Source: Capillidium heterosporum
Lineage: Eukaryota; Entomophthoromycota; Entomophthoromycetes; Entomophthorales; Capillidiaceae
Length of the DNA stretch: 64,000 nucleotides
Reading direction: 5' to 3'
Assembly (NCBI GenBank): GCA_016630905.1
Contig: WBMQ01000007.1
Coordinates: 992,001-1,056,000, forward strand
Numbering within the stretch: the stretch's first letter is position 1; each line of letters starts with the position of its first letter. A program made the position numbers and the translations under genes. Below are positions 32,560 through 44,720 of the stretch, one piece after another. The notes under the pieces are model-generated. The model had not been told where the DNA came from, did not search any database, and worked only from the letters and a program-made list of their open reading frames with translations.

Positions 32560-32890
32560 CTAACTCAGTATTGGTATACAACTGTTGCACCGTTAGCTAC
32601 TGTTCTTGTACCCTTATACATTTTATCAAGACCACGATCTTTTAGTCCGCCCAAATCAATGTTCTCAGCCAAATTCTACGTAAGCTAAATTAATTGGTTT
32701 AGTATTCCATCCCCATAAAGGCAAGCGCTCAAAAAGTTGACATTTCCAGTAGTTTTAGCAAATGATAATCCAACACCGATATTGAATACAACAATTTCAA
32801 TAGAATCCAAATTTAGTCTGAATTCAAATTGAGTCCACCTTTATCTTTCATATCAAAGTTTAATAGAGTATAAAGGTACACCTAAGCTTG
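32560..32890 (-). pseudogene. possible coding relic, unrecognised
   Basis: Minus-strand text reads LDSIEIVVFNIGVGLSFAK..GNVNFLSACLYGDG, then after a stop or a tiny intron NLAENIDLGGLKDRGLDKMY...VANGATVVYQY and TGA. Composition is protein-like and the end looks like a true C-terminus, but there is no upstream start. It may be a gene remnant; family not recognised. Confidence 0.25.
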
Positions 32891-32987
32891 ATTTTTACAA
32901 ATTTTATATTTACATTGGTGTTTAACAGGAACCTTACAGTACAGGCAACTCAACTCAGCATATAAACCAAGTGAAAGTTAACTCAAG

Positions 32988-35194
32988 ATGAAATTGAACT
33001 ATGACGAGTCCGGGGTTACATTTTTCTACTTCCTAATAGCTACCTTGGCTTTAGTGCTAGTACCCATAACATTGATCCCCCTCTTTAGCAACCAAAGTAA
33101 CTACGCTTTATGTTTTTTACTTATTTTTGTCAAGATGTTATGGAGAAAGATATAAGGAATTCCAAGAAGATAAAGATCAAAAAGTCTAGCTCCAAAACCT
33201 TTACTTTGAAGTAAGCTCCTCTATCTTTCAATTATTTAATAGGTTGTAAAGGTGGCTAGCTATTGCTTTGGGATGGGCTCTCCTATCCTTTATAACTTAC
33301 AAGGTCATGACTACCGAGATCGTTGAAGAGAAGCTGTGGGACCCTTACTCTATCCTTGACATTCAAGAGGTACACATATCGTTTTTACATTTCACTAATT
33401 TCATTGCTTTAGGGCGCAACTTTACCTCAAATTAAAAAGCACTACCGCAAACTTAGTTTGAAATAGTAAATTTATTATAAAATTACTTTTATTAATTTAT
33501 TAGCCATCCGGATAAGATACATGATGTCACCGAGGAAGAGGCTGCCGAAGCTAATGAGAAATACGTCGAACTTACCAAAGCATACAAAGCGTACTTTATA
33601 ACAAGTGGTTCACTATCTAATGCTACTTTAGTCTTACTGATGATGATATCCGTAAGAACTTTGAAGAGTACGGCCATCCTGATGGAAGACAATGTAATTT
33701 TTTTCGATCCACCTGGTATTCATAAATTTTTACTTTAGCTATTACCCTTGGTATCGCCCTTCCAAAATGGCTCGTCGAGGCTCACAACAACTTCTGGGTA
33801 ACTTTAGTTCTTTCAGCAAAACCTAACTTTATTAGGTCCTCAGTATCTACGGTGCAATCCTAGGACTATTCCTACCCTTCTACGTTGGTAAATGGTGGTA
33901 CCGCTCGCTTAAATATACACGAGATCACATTTTGAATCAGACGATGGCTAACTTCTTCAAAAAACTGGAGGATGGTATGCCCATGCGTGACCTCATTGAT
34001 TTGCTAGCTACCAGTTCCGAGTTCACTCAGGAGGTCAGCTACAAGCCAGGGGACAAAGAGGCTGTCCATAAACTTTGGAAATTGGTCAAGCAGGAAGCTG
34101 AAAAGAATGCCGTTTATGTCGAGGAGCCCCGCAACAACACTTCGGACGCTGTCAACAAGGCCGCCGCTCTCATCCAGGCCCACCTCCACCGAGTGGAGGT
34201 CACAGACTCCAGCCTGGCCTACGACCAGCAGGAGATCATCTCCAAGGCCATCGATTTGATCCATGGCCTCATCCAGATCACCATCTCCTTCAACTGGATC
34301 CACCAAACCATGATGTGCATCGAACTCTCTCAGATGCTGGTCCAAGCTACCAACTACAAGGCCTCCCCTCTTTTCCAACTCCCTGAGTTTGATGCACCTT
34401 TAGTTAGACACGTCAAATCCAAGTTCAAGGACATAAAAACTGTTTCGCACTTGATGAAACTGGATGACAAGACCCGTCGCGAACTGCTTAGCGATATCGG
34501 TGACAAAGAGTACAAGAACCTGATCCAAATCGGCAACAAGTTCCCTATTCTCAAGCTGACCAAGTGCCAGGTCAAAGTCATCGGTGACAACTTCATCACC
34601 CCTGACGCTATTATCACCTGCGTTGTTAAGCTCAAGTTGATTACTGTTGCCGAAGAATTGGAAGATGCCCATTCCAACCATCATGACCACCATGACGAGT
34701 CGGATGAGAATTTGGTCGATGACGAAGACAGCCACGTGCGCTCCTTCCTCTCCAAAGCTAGCCAGTCTCACTTAGTTCCTCCTGCCTACAGCCCCTACTT
34801 CCCGGCCCTCAAGCGAGCCAATTGGTGGATCATGATCGGTGACTTCACCAACGGACGTATGGTCGTCAATCCCTCCAAGGTCAACGACTTGGTCGACGAA
34901 ACTAGCTTGAAGTTCCAGTTCCAAGGTCCTCCCGAAGCTGGTGAGTACAACTTGAACTTGTTCATCCGTTCCGACTCCTACCTAGGTTGCGACATCAACG
35001 CCAACCTCGTCTTCAAAGTCCACCCTGAATCCGAGTTACCTGAGGAGCCCGAAGTTGAGGACGACATCTCCGAGCCGGAGGAAGGTAGTATGGCCAGCCA
35101 GATGGCTCAAATGCGTTCGGGTGAAGATGATGCCGAGGGCCCAACTCCATCTGGACCAGTTGGTGACGATTATACTTCGAGTGAAGAAGAGTAA
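32988..35194 (+). CDS. SEC63: Sec63, J-domain subunit of the ER translocon
   Basis: Eight exons: 32988-33096, 33135-33210, 33252-33369, 33413-33465, 33504-33590, 33632-33693, 33739-33797, 33836-35194; every junction closes the frame; 640 residues (yeast about 660). Sec63 sits in the ER membrane with Sec61/Sec62 and uses its lumenal J domain to stimulate BiP/Kar2 during post-translational import. Visible features: three membrane spans (about residues 12-32, 63-80, 189-205), a J domain at about 92-160 (DPYSILDIQ, KKHYRKLSLKY, the HPD triad at 120-122, EEYGHPDG), a long helical/FN3 Brl domain, and a very acidic C-terminus ending DDYTSSEEE, as expected for the Sec62-binding tail. Exon 8 is markedly G+C-richer and codon-biased, suggesting high expression. 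Confidence 0.96.
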
Positions 35195-35620
35195 ATTTGC
35201 TTTGATTGTAATAAAGGCTTTACTTTAAGAATCTAACTTGAATTATCTGATATGTATATTTTAATTTTAGATGAGCATATCGAATTCACTTATTTGCACT
35301 AGTTGTAGAAAATGTAATGAATCTGGCTTTGATAGCTATCATCAAAGTTTATTAGATGCTTTTTAGTCAAATATAGCAAAGTACAAGATAGTATAACATG
35401 CACTTAGGACATACGAACTTTATACGTTTATAAACAAGTATAGATATATGGCTGATACTAATATCAAAACTATCTTTTCTACTACTTTTAAAAATACATT
35501 TATAAAATCAGCCATATCAAGTAAAAAGCCAATATAATGTATAGGTATTTATTTAAAACGCAATTAATAATTCACACAAAAACTTCAGTTGTACAAGGTA
35601 AATGATAAGCTTGCGATCGC
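35195..35620. other. intergenic between convergent genes
   Basis: About 425 bases of shared 3' flank of SEC63 and the MPO1-like gene. No further gene. Confidence 0.7.
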
Positions 35621-36236
35621 TTAGTTCTTTTTCAGCTTCTCAGCCCAGTAGGCACCTCTATTCAAAGCAGCTTGCTTCTTGATAAGCATGTGCAACTCCT
35701 GGTCGTACCCTAACATGAACAATACCTCCAAAAAGACGAAAAAGGGGGCTAAAGATAGAGCTTGATGTAGCGAATCGAAGAGGGCAGGTGCTCTTTTCTC
35801 AGCGAAAGCGTGGGCGGCGAATTGGGCTATCCAAGACAGTACATGAGCAAAGATAGCAAACTTAATAGTATACTCAGGGAAGTAGGCGTTAAATTTAGTG
35901 GCCGAGACTGCTAAAGCAAGTAAAATAGGGGGTATACATGCTGCCAGCAACTTTTTCCAAACTGATGTAGTAGATACAGTACAAAGTTGCTATAATGAAG
36001 CCTAAATCGATGTCAATACCATAGGTGGTGAACAATGTTGGTTTTAGGAAAGTGATGACGGGACCAAATTTGGTAAGGGCTAGGAAGGTAGACCATAAGA
36101 TCATAGGAACACATATTACATGGACTAAGATGTTGATGGGATCGCTGTGGTAGGAGGCATAAAAGACCAACTGGTTTTCAAAGTAGTTTAGCTTTTTGTT
36201 GGATTTCTGTTGCTGTTGCTTAGCGTTGACCGACAT
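35621..36236 (-). CDS. MPO1: Mpo1-like (DUF962/YGL010W) ER membrane protein, one-base frame break
   Basis: Intronless; 616 bases from ATG (36236) to stop is 3n+1, so one base is in excess. The first frame gives NYFENQLVFYASYHSDPINILVHVICVP and on to YYISLEK. The second frame continues LLAACIPPILLALAV...FPEYTIKFAIFAHVLSWIAQFAAHAFAEKRAPALFDSLHQAL and ends in KKN. Joined, this is the typical Mpo1 family protein of about 204 residues with four or five membrane helices and its conserved His (HSDPIN, H.ICVP, QFAAH). Yeast Mpo1 is an iron-dependent dioxygenase of phytosphingosine alpha-oxidation. The switch falls in a run of five A on the coding strand near 35950-35956, an obvious place for a homopolymer error. 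I think the gene is functional and the base artefactual, but cannot prove it. Confidence 0.85.
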
Positions 36237-37412
36237 GTTGATTTAGTATTAGATTAGATGTATTAGATGGATATGGTGCTATAGATGTAGATTTTGGAGG
36301 TATTTATACTTGGTTGCAGCTTGTACTTTTTGCCATGAAAGTTTGAACCTTGAATTTTTGATCAAGTGCATTGTCTGACAAGTCAAAGTTACTGGATTCT
36401 GGGGTGGGACGGTTGAATAGAATAACGCTAATGGAAATAGGAACTATCATTCGTTGAATTTGCTAATATAATGTTCAGAAAAGCTAGGTAACTTTGTACA
36501 AGCTCAGCTGTGAAGAATTTCCCAGCTTTCCTGAACAGGGTATTAGGTGAATAGCATGGGAAAACCATTTCCCACTACCTAGGTTATGCGAGCCGAGACA
36601 TGTGTTTTCAAATGTCAGTAACCTGAACCTTTGAAAAGAATTCCCAAGTTTCACTGATCGGCTTCTCAGCGCTTTACCGGAATTTTTTTGGATTCCTAAA
36701 TCTATTTGGAATTAACTACCAAGCATATGAAATTTTAAATATATAGCATCTTATGGGTTTTTGGATAAGCCATTCTTTTAATTTCGAACATTTAACTACA
36801 CCCCTAAAACTTCAAATCCCATCTAGTTATAATGGCATTTTAGGATGAAAAGCCACTTGAAATGAAATCATATAATTCTCTTTTAGCCGATCGTTTCAGC
36901 GTCACAATTTCTCCAAGAGACAAAGGTATCCAAGTGAAAGATCGCGATCCTAAAAATTGTTACATCAAAGTTCATAGCTTTAGCAGGTTTAGCGATAGCC
37001 AAGATCGGACATCCCTCAATCAACACTAGGGTCGAAAATTTAAACTAGTAGAGAAGTAGCAACTAAGAGTAAGTGGATCATTCTTCGATTGTAGAATAAA
37101 GACGACACAACTTTGTGGAAGGTTTGAGCCAATTTCCTATATAAAGTTAAGTTAAAACTCTAAAATAGCAAGCTACTTTACATTCCCAATACTTTTTCGT
37201 GCCTAATCACCATCCATCCTACCTATATAACTAAATGCAACATACAATTACCAATTTACAGTTTACAATCTACTAATATTCCAAAATACTTATCTATATC
37301 GTATTTCAAGCTATCTTTTCATCAAGCACTTGAGAAAAACTATAAACTTAAGTAAAGTATCAAAAAGATGAAAGAACATACGCATCAAACTTATATATAT
37401 GTTAGTACTTTA
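36237..37412. other. intergenic
   Basis: About 1.2 kb, including the MPO1-like promoter (a TATTTATACTTGG-type stretch near 36300). No open frame of note. Confidence 0.6.
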
Positions 37413-37982
37413 TTATTTAATCAAAGTAGGTGTCAAACTGAACTTCAAAGTCATCAAGTTAGGTAAGTTGGAATTGACTTCAAAGCCATCATCTAAAATC
37501 CTTTCGAACTCCAACTCTTTCTCTAATTTCCTATAGTTAAATCCTTTGCTGAAGCAAGTGCTTAGGAACTTTTCGTCGGCAGCTTGCTCTTCCAAACTCA
37601 ACTTCTCAAAGTTGGTATAAGCGGTGTCCTCACTCGTCTTTTCTATGGAGGTTAACGTTCGATTGGAAATTAAAGTTTCTTGAGATAGGTTATGTAGAGT
37701 GGTGAGTTCGTTAGTAGTGTTGGTATTCCGCGGTCTTACATTTAGTAATATGTTTTGGGACGGGTTGATGAAAAACTCTTCAGTAGAATTAAGGATTTGG
37801 TAGTCGTTCATTACGCATCTATCGGTTTCAGTATCAATTTCTTTGGCAGAATGCAAATCTAAAGGTTGATTGGAATGGTGGTATGGGGTCACTGACTCCT
37901 TACCATTTGTACCTCTCTTGTTGATCCCTAGCAACCTTTTAGTGATAGTTGAAAGAGGTTTGTTTAAGTTAATATGCTCCAT
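37413..37982 (-). CDS. hypothetical polar protein
   Basis: Open frame of 189 residues from the ATG at 37982 (the frame extends 13 codons further 5' without an ATG). It is hydrophilic, has no signal peptide or membrane span, and is rich in Asn, Thr, Ser, Glu and Leu. The N-terminal third is basic (TKRLLGINKRGTNGK); the C-terminal third has a charged helical stretch (EKLSLEEQAADEKFL, KLEKELEFERILDDGF). A TATA-like element (minus-strand GTATAAATAG) lies about 90 bases upstream near 38070. I recognise no family. Length, start context and TATA element make it a probable gene; it could be a lineage-specific regulator or scaffold. Confidence 0.55.
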   Translation of the reverse strand: MEHINLNKPLSTITKRLLGINKRGTNGKESVTPYHHSNQPLDLHSAKEIDTETDRCVMNDYQILNSTEEFFINPSQNILLNVRPRNTNTTNELTTLHNLSQETLISNRTLTSIEKTSEDTAYTNFEKLSLEEQAADEKFLSTCFSKGFNYRKLEKELEFERILDDGFEVNSNLPNLMTLKFSLTPTLIK

Positions 37983-39861
37983 ATTAAGCTTTGTTGTTAG
38001 TTGTTTTGGCTGTATGTGCAAGTTTGTGGTTATTGGGTGCGAATCTACTTTGACTTCTTTGTCGTTTCTATTTATACTGTTGCAGTCTATAGCTATATTG
38101 CTTGTTCTATTCCGGTTTTGGAAGTAAGACTTATACTAGACACAAGTCGTTCAAATATTTATAATCCAATACATGTTTGTACAAATAGGGGCATATATAC
38201 TCAAATACACCTAATTGATCTCGGACTTTGTCTCAATGCCCAATATCTACGTTTCAAGTGAATACTTGTATTCATTAACTTTTTATTAGCTATAGCGATA
38301 GTTCCATTATGGGTAATACTTGGAAGAAGTGCTTCAAACTGTGGGGATTAATCTTAAACCAAAGGTTTTCGCTTACTAAATTGCTACTACTGGAGAATAT
38401 GGTATTGAAATATTAGTTCATATTTAAATTTTAGAGGCGACCACCCCATAGTTTGATTATAAATAAACCGATGCTATTCTTATCCTTAGGCTGTAGTATA
38501 TAGTTTTGATGGATGGTGTCATGGATCGTGAAGGTTTACCTTATGGAGATAAACAGTTTGTAAAATGTCTTCATCTTCGGCAACAAAACCACTAATTGAA
38601 ATTTAATGTGTTGGAATGCATGGCTGTAAATATAAGCTGGCATTAATTGTATACTTTTTCAAGCATTTATCAAAGAAATTTACTAATTAGAATTGCTTTG
38701 CCGTAAATTAGCTAACCTACGCTAGCTATATTGGGTCCATTTAGTATGTGCAGTACGACATGGTGGTGATATAATGTTGTAGTGAAGTAATTTGCCAAAT
38801 ATGGATATTAAAGAGCCATCCGCTCGTTTAAACCTGATGGTATAATATCCAGTATTTTAGCACTCCTTTACTCTAAAGTGCCAGGTTGATAGATGTTAAC
38901 TTTGATCCATTTAGTATCCGTTTCTTTTTAATTATACTAAGTGAAATTAGCACTATATATTGGAATTGAGGACAAGACTATTGTAACTATGATTTCAGAC
39001 TTGAGTGATGCCTTTTTCCAAAAATTGATGTAGCTTCAGGAGTTGGAGGCACCGATATTCAGTTTAGAATGGCAGCCTTTCAGGTTTAGATTTATCGGTT
39101 ATTATAGCTTTTCTTGGAATAGAATAGAATAAATAGCAAAATGCTTTATATTTACATTTACCATACTTTTAAAAGTACTACTATTCTAAACATTGGCTAG
39201 TATAGCTTTCTTTAGTAGTGCCATCACATCAGTACAGTATTGCTAATTATATTTGTCAACTCCAACCATTAGAAAATGTGGCGATGATATTCTTCTTTAT
39301 TAAATGAAATAGGCTTATATGCGTCTAGATGAGATACTTTGAATAAAAGGATTAAACTATAGTTATCCATACATATCCATCAAAATTGTATTTTATAGAA
39401 TGTGACTGATTAAAAACACCATTTTATTTTAAGCTCGATGTATATTTTACTGTTAAATACATTTTACATAACAAGTAGCATATACTAACTATTAATATAT
39501 TAATTATTGAAGTTGAAATTCAAGTATACGTACTAAAGTTTTCAATAAAACTAAACAATATAAATTTATATTAGTACAAGTATCTAATTACTAGAACAGA
39601 TACTTTTGATAAAATTAGGGATTTGTAAACTGTAAAAATAGTAAAGCCTGTTTTAAACTACAATTCTTCAAAGTCAAATAACTATATCCCATCAAAGATA
39701 CAGTTTATGGTTACAGACTAAGAGTATTAGTTGTGTGAAAAGCAGCTCTATACTACTATCGTTACTTCTGTCAAGGCTATCTCTTTATACAAAACAAACG
39801 AAAAAATCATAAATGGTAATCAAACATTTACTTGAAGGCAGCCTTATATACCATAACCTAC
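37983..39861. other. intergenic desert
   Basis: About 1.9 kb. Two plus-strand frames at 37870-38261 overlap the promoter and coding region of the hypothetical gene at 37413-37982 and are shadows. Past 38300 nothing is recognised. Confidence 0.6.
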
Positions 39862-40636
39862 TTAACTACGTTCGCAGATGTTGTCTCCAGATTTGGTGTT
39901 TAAAATTAAAGCGATGATCAAGCCGTAGAGACCTAAAACTTCGGCAAAGATAAGAATCAACACCATGGTGACGAATAGCTTGGGCTGCTGGCTATAGCCT
40001 CTAACACACTTTAAAACATAAAATAAAGAGTAAATTAGCAAATGAAAATAATCCAAACAAGTTACCGCATCTCCAACAATACCGATACAATACCCTGCAG
40101 CCAAACCAGTGAAACCTACTGCTAAACCGGCTGCTAGGTGGATGAACCCACTACAATAAATATGTTAATTTAATAAACATATATATTCGATTACTTACGC
40201 GTATAAGGAGTACCCTTCACTAGGTGACACTAAAAGTTATAGACTGAATAAAAAAGCCCAATTTAAAAGTTACTTACTCGACCCCGAAATTAAAACGGAG
40301 GTAACCAAGCCGTAGACAGCAATAATACCGGCCATAACAACTGGGATAAGAGACTACATGGATAATTTAAAAAACAAAACAAACGTCAGTACCCAAATCT
40401 ACAAAATAATTCGTATATAGATCAAATTTACCTTCATAATAAGTTCCGGCTTAAAGGTACCAACTGAAGCTATACCTACTCCTGACTTCAAGGTACCATA
40501 AGCTGCACCAGCCGCTAATTGAAATTTATCGGTTAAATTAAATTTGGTAATTTGAAAGGTTACATGAAAGGATCATAGCTGAAGCTACTCCGGCAAACCC
40601 GAAGAAGGGTGCGTAAACTGGACAGTAAACCGACAT
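39862..40636 (-). CDS. VMA3: V-type ATPase proteolipid subunit c
   Basis: Six exons: 40636-40564, 40514-40432, 40353-40278, 40229-40199 (only 31 bases), 40150-40066, 40008-39862; all junctions GT..AG and in frame; 164 residues. Subunit c forms the membrane ring of the V0 sector that carries protons into vacuoles and endosomes. Four membrane helices are seen: [61 protein letters not shown] and [22 protein letters not shown]. The last holds the essential proton-binding Glu (about residue 139, matching Glu137 of yeast). The motif [10 protein letters not shown] after helix 1 and ALILNTKSG at the end are diagnostic. Subunits c and c' are close; length and the C-terminus favour c. Confidence 0.95.
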
Positions 40637-42170
40637 GTTGATTTATTTCTTAATCTTTAGAATTGGTGGACTTGTAAAAACGTAACAGTAACTTTTGTAT
40701 CGGATAGGGTAAATTGGAAAAGTTGAGGTGTTTGGATTGGAGTAATTTTTGGTAAGGATTTGGGCTGGGAAAGTTCGAAAAATTCATAAAAGTAGCTGGA
40801 ATTTTTCACTTTCTTTGAATTTTCACTCAAAGTTCTCATCTAAAAATCTTTACTTTTCTCCAATTTTAAAGTGAAGATAGGGAATTTGCTTGCAAAACTT
40901 CAGTTCAAACCCTGCACTGTATTTGCAATTGAGTAGATGGAATAAAAGAGAAGAGAGCCTGGGAACGGTAGATTCCACCGCTATATAATTGTAAAAGGTA
41001 AACTAGCAATAGAAAAGGGTTCTCAACTCGTTTAGGTATAGATTCAATATAAATAGATAAAGTTTTCTGTTAGATATCACCTATAACTTGACGATATGCT
41101 AAAAATACTCTGCCTTGTTATCGTACTAGATCTATATTTGAAAAAGCCATGATAGGTATCAATATTACCTCCACCTACTTAGCCTAGGATGATTGTGATT
41201 AATGGTAGATAATAAAGCCAGCTTAGATTAGTCAGGTTGATAGTAGTATACTTTATTAAATGCTATTTAATTTTATATATTCCATATTCAATTATCCGTA
41301 TCGATTCTTATAGATATGCCACTATTATTGTAGTATACCAGTAATAAACTATATAGTATTGTAATCCATAGACATAATGTTTTTTGTAAACTATAGAAAT
41401 TTACCAATACGTTTATATTGGCAAATAGCTATAGTAATTCTAATGCGCGATTTAATGTTTTAATAGTACCAATTAACTATAAATATATAAAAGCAAATAT
41501 AAAGTACTTAGATGTAAGATGCCTGGGAAAACAAGGATCATTACTAACCCCTAAGCTTCTATACTAATAATTGCTGGGAAAACTATAAAAAGCTTTTGGT
41601 ATGCAAAAGCTCAAGGTTGGAAAGTACGATTTATAAGGCTATGAACCAATTTAAGCAAAGTTTTTTCAACAACCGCTTACCTAAATTGTATTCTTGAGAC
41701 GTTGTAATTGGTCAATTTGCTTTAAGTTCAACTAATAAGCCATTGAGATTGGGTTAATATCTAGTTTGAAAGTCATTATCTGTGTATATCTTGGCGCAAG
41801 GGGACTACCTCCCGCCGACAGAACATGTAGCACAAAGCTTATAAGTAGGACTTTAGAGTAACTTTAGGCAAACCGAAAAGCCATTTTAATCTTTTACCCA
41901 CCTTTAATTACAATTTGCCTTAAAAAGTGCATTTGGATCTAGAAGGTTCGCTATAGGCTACAAAGCTGAAGCCCAAAAGCTAATGAAAGTCTGTGCCAAT
42001 TTGGGACAAGTCTCAATTAACCAGGTAAAACTAATGGCCAAGTTTCCATTTTTAGTTTTGGTTTAAGATCATCCAGTTTTAAAAGGTATGGCAGGCGCCT
42101 TTTCTCCAACTTACAAACTTTAACTCTCAATAAACGATCCACGACTAAGTTGAATATACACTTCGACATA
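40637..42170. other. intergenic
   Basis: About 1.5 kb: VMA3 promoter, then A+T-rich sequence leading into the transporter relic. No gene seen. Confidence 0.6.
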
Positions 42171-43851
42171 TGCACCGGTACGCCGAACAACACAGCAAGG
42201 CAGGCTTGGATGACCAGTATGAGTTGACCGGGTCTATCATCGAAGAGTACCGTTTGAACGAAACTTTGATTATAAACGAGAAGTTGGACCAAAAGATTGC
42301 CAGTCGACCCAACTAAATTACCTTTCGCCATCTACTTCAGCCTGCTCCTCAGCTTCGGGGAGCGCTTACTATTACAACAGTGTCAAGCCGTTGATACCTT
42401 TATTTTTGTATAGGCAAGGTGGGCTTAGCGAAGCCATTGGCCTAAGACCCACTACCACGTCTGGCTCTCGTTGACCAACTTGTTCCCAATTATTGGAGCG
42501 GCTGTTGCTGACTCCTACATAAGCAAGTTTTCGACTATTGTCGTATTATCCTTGATCTACCTACTTGGCTCTTCACTATTAGTCTATATTTTCGGTAAAC
42601 TGATTTACTTTACGACTACAACCCCGAGTACCCAATCTGGCCCATAGTAATACCTCTTTACATGATTGCAGTAGGATCAGGAGGCCTGAAGCCCGTCTTG
42701 ACTTCGCATGGGGGTGATCAGTTCCCTCCCTCCCACATCCACATGCTCCCAACCTACTTCCTCTCGTTTGTCTGGGTGGTGAACCTAGGTGCTCTGATAT
42801 CGGGTATCCTGGCCCCTTTGATTGTCGACAACTTCCTATGCTTCGGCACAAAGTGCTACTTTGCCGCATTCTTGCAGTCAAACGCAGTATTGGCAATCTC
42901 CATCGCCATATTTGTTGCTGGGTTTCGATATTTCCGATTCGTCAATCCACTTGGGTGAATTTTTACCACGCAAAGCTATAAAGACAGCTTGGAACGCACG
43001 CAAGCTTTGGAAGGAATGCTACTGAGGAAGAGCGCGAAGCTGAACGGGACATTGGTTGAACTTTGCTGATGTCTTGGTCGGCGTCTCTTTCACCGAGGAG
43101 ATTCGGCTGCTATTTAAAGTGACCAAGATTTTCATCCCCTTCATCATGTACTACTTCTTGTTCGACCAGTCAGTCTTCTGAATGGACATTTCAGTTTAAG
43201 CACATGGATCGTTCAGTTGGGCCCTTACAGAATACCACCTGAGCTCAACCAGTACATCAACACTATATTCCTCATAGTGTTTATCCCTTTGTCTGATTTT
43301 ATGTTTTCGAAGTTGGAAAAGCGACGGATCACCTTTAGGCCGCTAGATAAGATGGCCATAGGGATATTTCATCATCCTCATCGCCTTGCATGCAGCAACA
43401 TCTTGCAGATATTTGTCGATCGCAACCAAGTGAGCCTAGGAAGAGATCCTTCCGATAAGTATGAAGATGACGAAGAATATCTCTGCGTTGGTTGCCTGCA
43501 TTGGTCCCTACATCTGCCTCAGTGGATCTTACTATCGATAGGGTGAGGCAGCTCATCGGCCCTACTGGATTCGAATTTGCTTACTCGCAGGTCGGCACTC
43601 AAATGAAAACCTTTTCCACCTCCATATTCTTACTTTCCAACTGCTTCGGTAACCTACTGGTCTCACTTTTGGAAGCCATCCTCTACATGGTCGATCATCA
43701 GATTAGAATATGGCTCTACCTGGGCCTCTCTACCTGCGGGCTTATTTATTTTGTGTACCTCAAGAGCAGCTACGTCTACAAGGAAGACGAGATCGAAGAC
43801 TATGCTGTGTCCAGTGATGGGTTTTCGACAAGTGACGTCAACGTCAACTAG
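42171..43851 (+). pseudogene. decayed POT/PTR2-type proton-coupled peptide transporter
   Basis: Read in changing frames on the plus strand, the block gives an almost complete transporter: a hydrophilic N-terminus (DDQYELTGSIIEEYRLN), PFAIYFSLLLSFGE (family ..CERFSYYG), SLTNLFPIIGAAVADSYIS, LSLIYLLGSSLLVYIF, PIWPIVIPLYMIAVGSGGLK, SHGGDQFPPS (family GGIKP..GGDQF), FVWVVNLGALISGILAPLI, NFADVLVGVSFTEEI, IPFIMYYFLFDQS (family YW.LFDQ), PPELNQYINTIFLIVFIP and TGFEFAYSQVGTQMKTFSTS (family EFAYSQAP..MKS), with an acidic tail to TAG. I count at least eight frame changes of both signs plus stops, and no intron explains them. Conservation of the text implies recent decay. POT proteins import di- and tripeptides with protons. 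Confidence 0.85.
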
Positions 43852-44720
43852 GGCTAATTTACCAATCCATAGAATTTTGATTCTATCATTCTACGGCTTT
43901 TACTCTGTTCTGTTCTGTTGCGTACGTATGCTGGGTCTTCATACACCTCCCTATGTCTAGTTTTTCATACTTTGCTACTAATTTACCTTGAGGTTCGATT
44001 CGCTTTAAAAATTTTATTGGATTTATATTAAAATTGTTAAGTTTATTTTATAATCGATATATATATATATATAATATTTTTATCTTATTGCCTTTATCAT
44101 AATGTTTTATAAATATATATATCTTCAAGATTTAATAACTCTAGCATGGATTCACTTCCTTAGCAAAATGTTCACACTCATCTAAATGGAAATAAAGACT
44201 CATTTTATATCTAAACTTTAGAGGGGAGCATCGTACATAGCTAACAGCAGTACTCTAAAACGTCTATAACCTGATCAAAATGTTTCTTTCTATCAAGTTT
44301 ATAACTTTTACCTTTCACTAATTATAAAAGAATCTATCCCACAACTCAATAGTATTGAAAATTTTGAACTGGACAGATCCAAATCCAACCTTCAAAACTT
44401 TACATTATTCATGTACGACAGTTCTGATTTAATCTTCTAAGTGGTTGAACCGGTGATTAAGTTACATAATAGTAACCGATGAGATTTTAGAACTCGTTAA
44501 CTTACAGCTCTAGTTCTTAGAGTCGACTTGGGTTACTGAGTGTCAGAATCTCATGACATTTCCTTTTATTATCAAATAATTTTGGTTAGTAAATCGACTT
44601 ACATTAAATTTAAAAACATATACAAATAGTGATATGCTGAGTTTAATATACCTAGATGTGGTGTATATATCAGTTAAAGTAACATATTTATTAAGTACAA
44701 GCAGCTGGCATTCGTCCCAG
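43852..44720. other. intergenic between convergent units
   Basis: About 870 bases of A+T-rich 3' flank with a run of TA repeats near 44057-44073. No gene seen. Confidence 0.65.

Noticed and set aside
42017-42331. 104-codon minus-strand frame with an ATG
   Set aside because: It lies antisense to the N-terminus of the POT transporter relic, whose plus-strand text is recognisable; the minus frame matches nothing.
44057-44073. TA-repeat run as a possible origin or element boundary
   Set aside because: Short simple-sequence run in an A+T-rich 3' flank; similar runs are scattered across the window.
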